Assembly: GCA_913042885.1 (NCBI GenBank)
Contig: CAJWLW010000182.1
Location: 1 to 9,615, forward strand
Direction: 5' to 3'
DNA length: 9,615 bases
DNA from: an uncultured Lentisphaeria bacterium
Lineage (GTDB): Bacteria > Verrucomicrobiota > Lentisphaeria > JABSQK01 > CAJWLW01
Made by a program: the position numbers and the translations under genes. Below the pieces are notes generated by a model, which was not told where the DNA came from, ran no database searches, and saw only the letters and a list, made by a program, of their open reading frames with translations. Shown in pieces: positions 9,046 through 9,615 of the stretch. How positions within the stretch are numbered: the stretch's first letter is position 1; each line of letters begins with the position of its first letter.

Positions 9046-9615
9046 TTGCGTTTCCAGTGTCATAAATGCAAAGGCATCGTCGCCATCGACGATAGTGAAT
9101 TCGGTAAGCCAGTTGGCTGCGGACACTGCCAAAACGTCACCATGGTGCCTGAATCCCGTTTTTCAAAGGGCGCCGTCATCAATGATTTCGTCATTCGGGA
9201 CGTTCTGGGTACGGGGGGCATGGGCAAAGTATATCTGGCCCATCAGGTGTCTCTGGACCGGCCCGTGGCTCTGAAAATTCTGCTCGAGAAGTATGCCGAG
9301 GAGAAAGAGTTCATCATCGACTTCATCAAGGAAGCCCGTGCCGCGGCCCGCCTGAACCATCCCAACATCGTACAGTCATACGCCGTCGGCGCGGAGGAAG
9401 GGATCTACTTCTTCGCCATGGAGTACGTCGAAGGCACGACTTTGAAGGATGTCTGTGACCAGCGCCAGAAACTGCCGTGGCGCGAGGCTTTCGAGATCGG
9501 CCAGCAGATCGCGGAAGCGCTTGATTTCGGCTGGAAAAATCAGCAGCTGATCCATCGCGACGTCAAGCCGGACAACATCATGCTCGCGAGCAACGGTCTC
9601 GCGAAGCTGGCCGAC
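9046..9615 (+). CDS. Eukaryote-like Ser/Thr protein kinase with N-terminal zinc ribbon (3' end beyond window)
   Basis: The 190 codons seen encode the N-terminal part of a Hanks-type kinase. From the TTG at 9046, residues 5-28 hold two Cys pairs, CHKC (5-8) and CGHC (25-28), separated by 16 residues, a typical small zinc ribbon. The kinase domain begins near residue 45: the glycine loop is GTGGMGKVYLA (55-65), the ATP-binding lysine is Lys77 in VALKIL, the helix-C glutamate is probably Glu96 in KEARAA, the hinge is MEYVEG (125-130), and the catalytic loop is HRDVKPDN (170-177) with Asp172. The window ends at LAD, where the DFG-like motif should begin. All catalytic residues that can be seen are intact. 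An ATG at 9142 would give a shorter protein without the ribbon, but it lacks a ribosome site. The C-terminal sensor or transmembrane part is not visible. The substrate is unknown. Confidence 0.92.
   Translation, partial: MRFQCHKCKGIVAIDDSEFGKPVGCGHCQNVTMVPESRFSKGAVINDFVIRDVLGTGGMGKVYLAHQVSLDRPVALKILLEKYAEEKEFIIDFIKEARAAARLNHPNIVQSYAVGAEEGIYFFAMEYVEGTTLKDVCDQRQKLPWREAFEIGQQIAEALDFGWKNQQLIHRDVKPDNIMLASNGLAKLAD

Overview
The window is about 9.6 kb of GC-rich bacterial DNA, densely packed and almost entirely coded on the + strand. I see ten protein genes, nine on + and one on -. I see no rRNA, tRNA, CRISPR array, transposase or integrase. The source organism cannot be fixed from sequence alone. 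The eukaryote-like Ser/Thr kinase with an N-terminal zinc ribbon, the BioA and BioB variants that look Bacillus-like rather than E. coli-like, and a stand-alone PIG-L deacetylase would fit a PVC-superphylum bacterium (Lentisphaerota/Kiritimatiellota-like). A didermic delta-type proteobacterium remains possible. The TraT-like lipoprotein points to a cell with an outer membrane.

Region 1 (29-3604) is one tight transcription unit: a DUF1232 membrane-associated protein, bioA, bioD and bioB. Each gene overlaps the next by exactly 4 bases (GTGA at 511-514, ATGA at 1851-1854, ATGA at 2600-2603), which implies translational coupling. BioA, BioD and BioB catalyse the last three steps of biotin synthesis (KAPA to DAPA to dethiobiotin to biotin). 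bioF and the pimelate-forming genes are not here and must lie elsewhere or be absent. The operon promoter is upstream of the window.

Region 2 (3605-5802) holds two separate single genes: a TraT-like outer-membrane lipoprotein (3690-4496) and a protein with two TerB-like acidic helical domains (4684-5607). They are surrounded by non-coding gaps of 85, 187 and 195 bases that contain small inverted repeats and one imperfect direct repeat.

Region 3 (5803-8153) is a two-gene cassette: a PIG-L/LmbE-type zinc deacetylase followed, with an ATGA overlap, by a thiamine-diphosphate enzyme of the acetolactate synthase/2-oxoacid decarboxylase superfamily. A weak sigma70-like promoter and a very strong ribosome binding site precede it. 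The substrate is unknown.

Region 4 (8154-9615) begins with a 190-base convergent gap containing several inverted repeats, including a 10-bp stem closing a cloverleaf-like fold. fxsA follows on the - strand. A divergent Ser/Thr kinase then runs off the right edge. Its most plausible start is a TTG at 9046, which adds a four-cysteine zinc ribbon that an ATG-only start would miss.

The most notable points are the zinc-ribbon kinase, the deacetylase/ThDP cassette and the structured convergent gap. I found no obvious defence island or complete new system.
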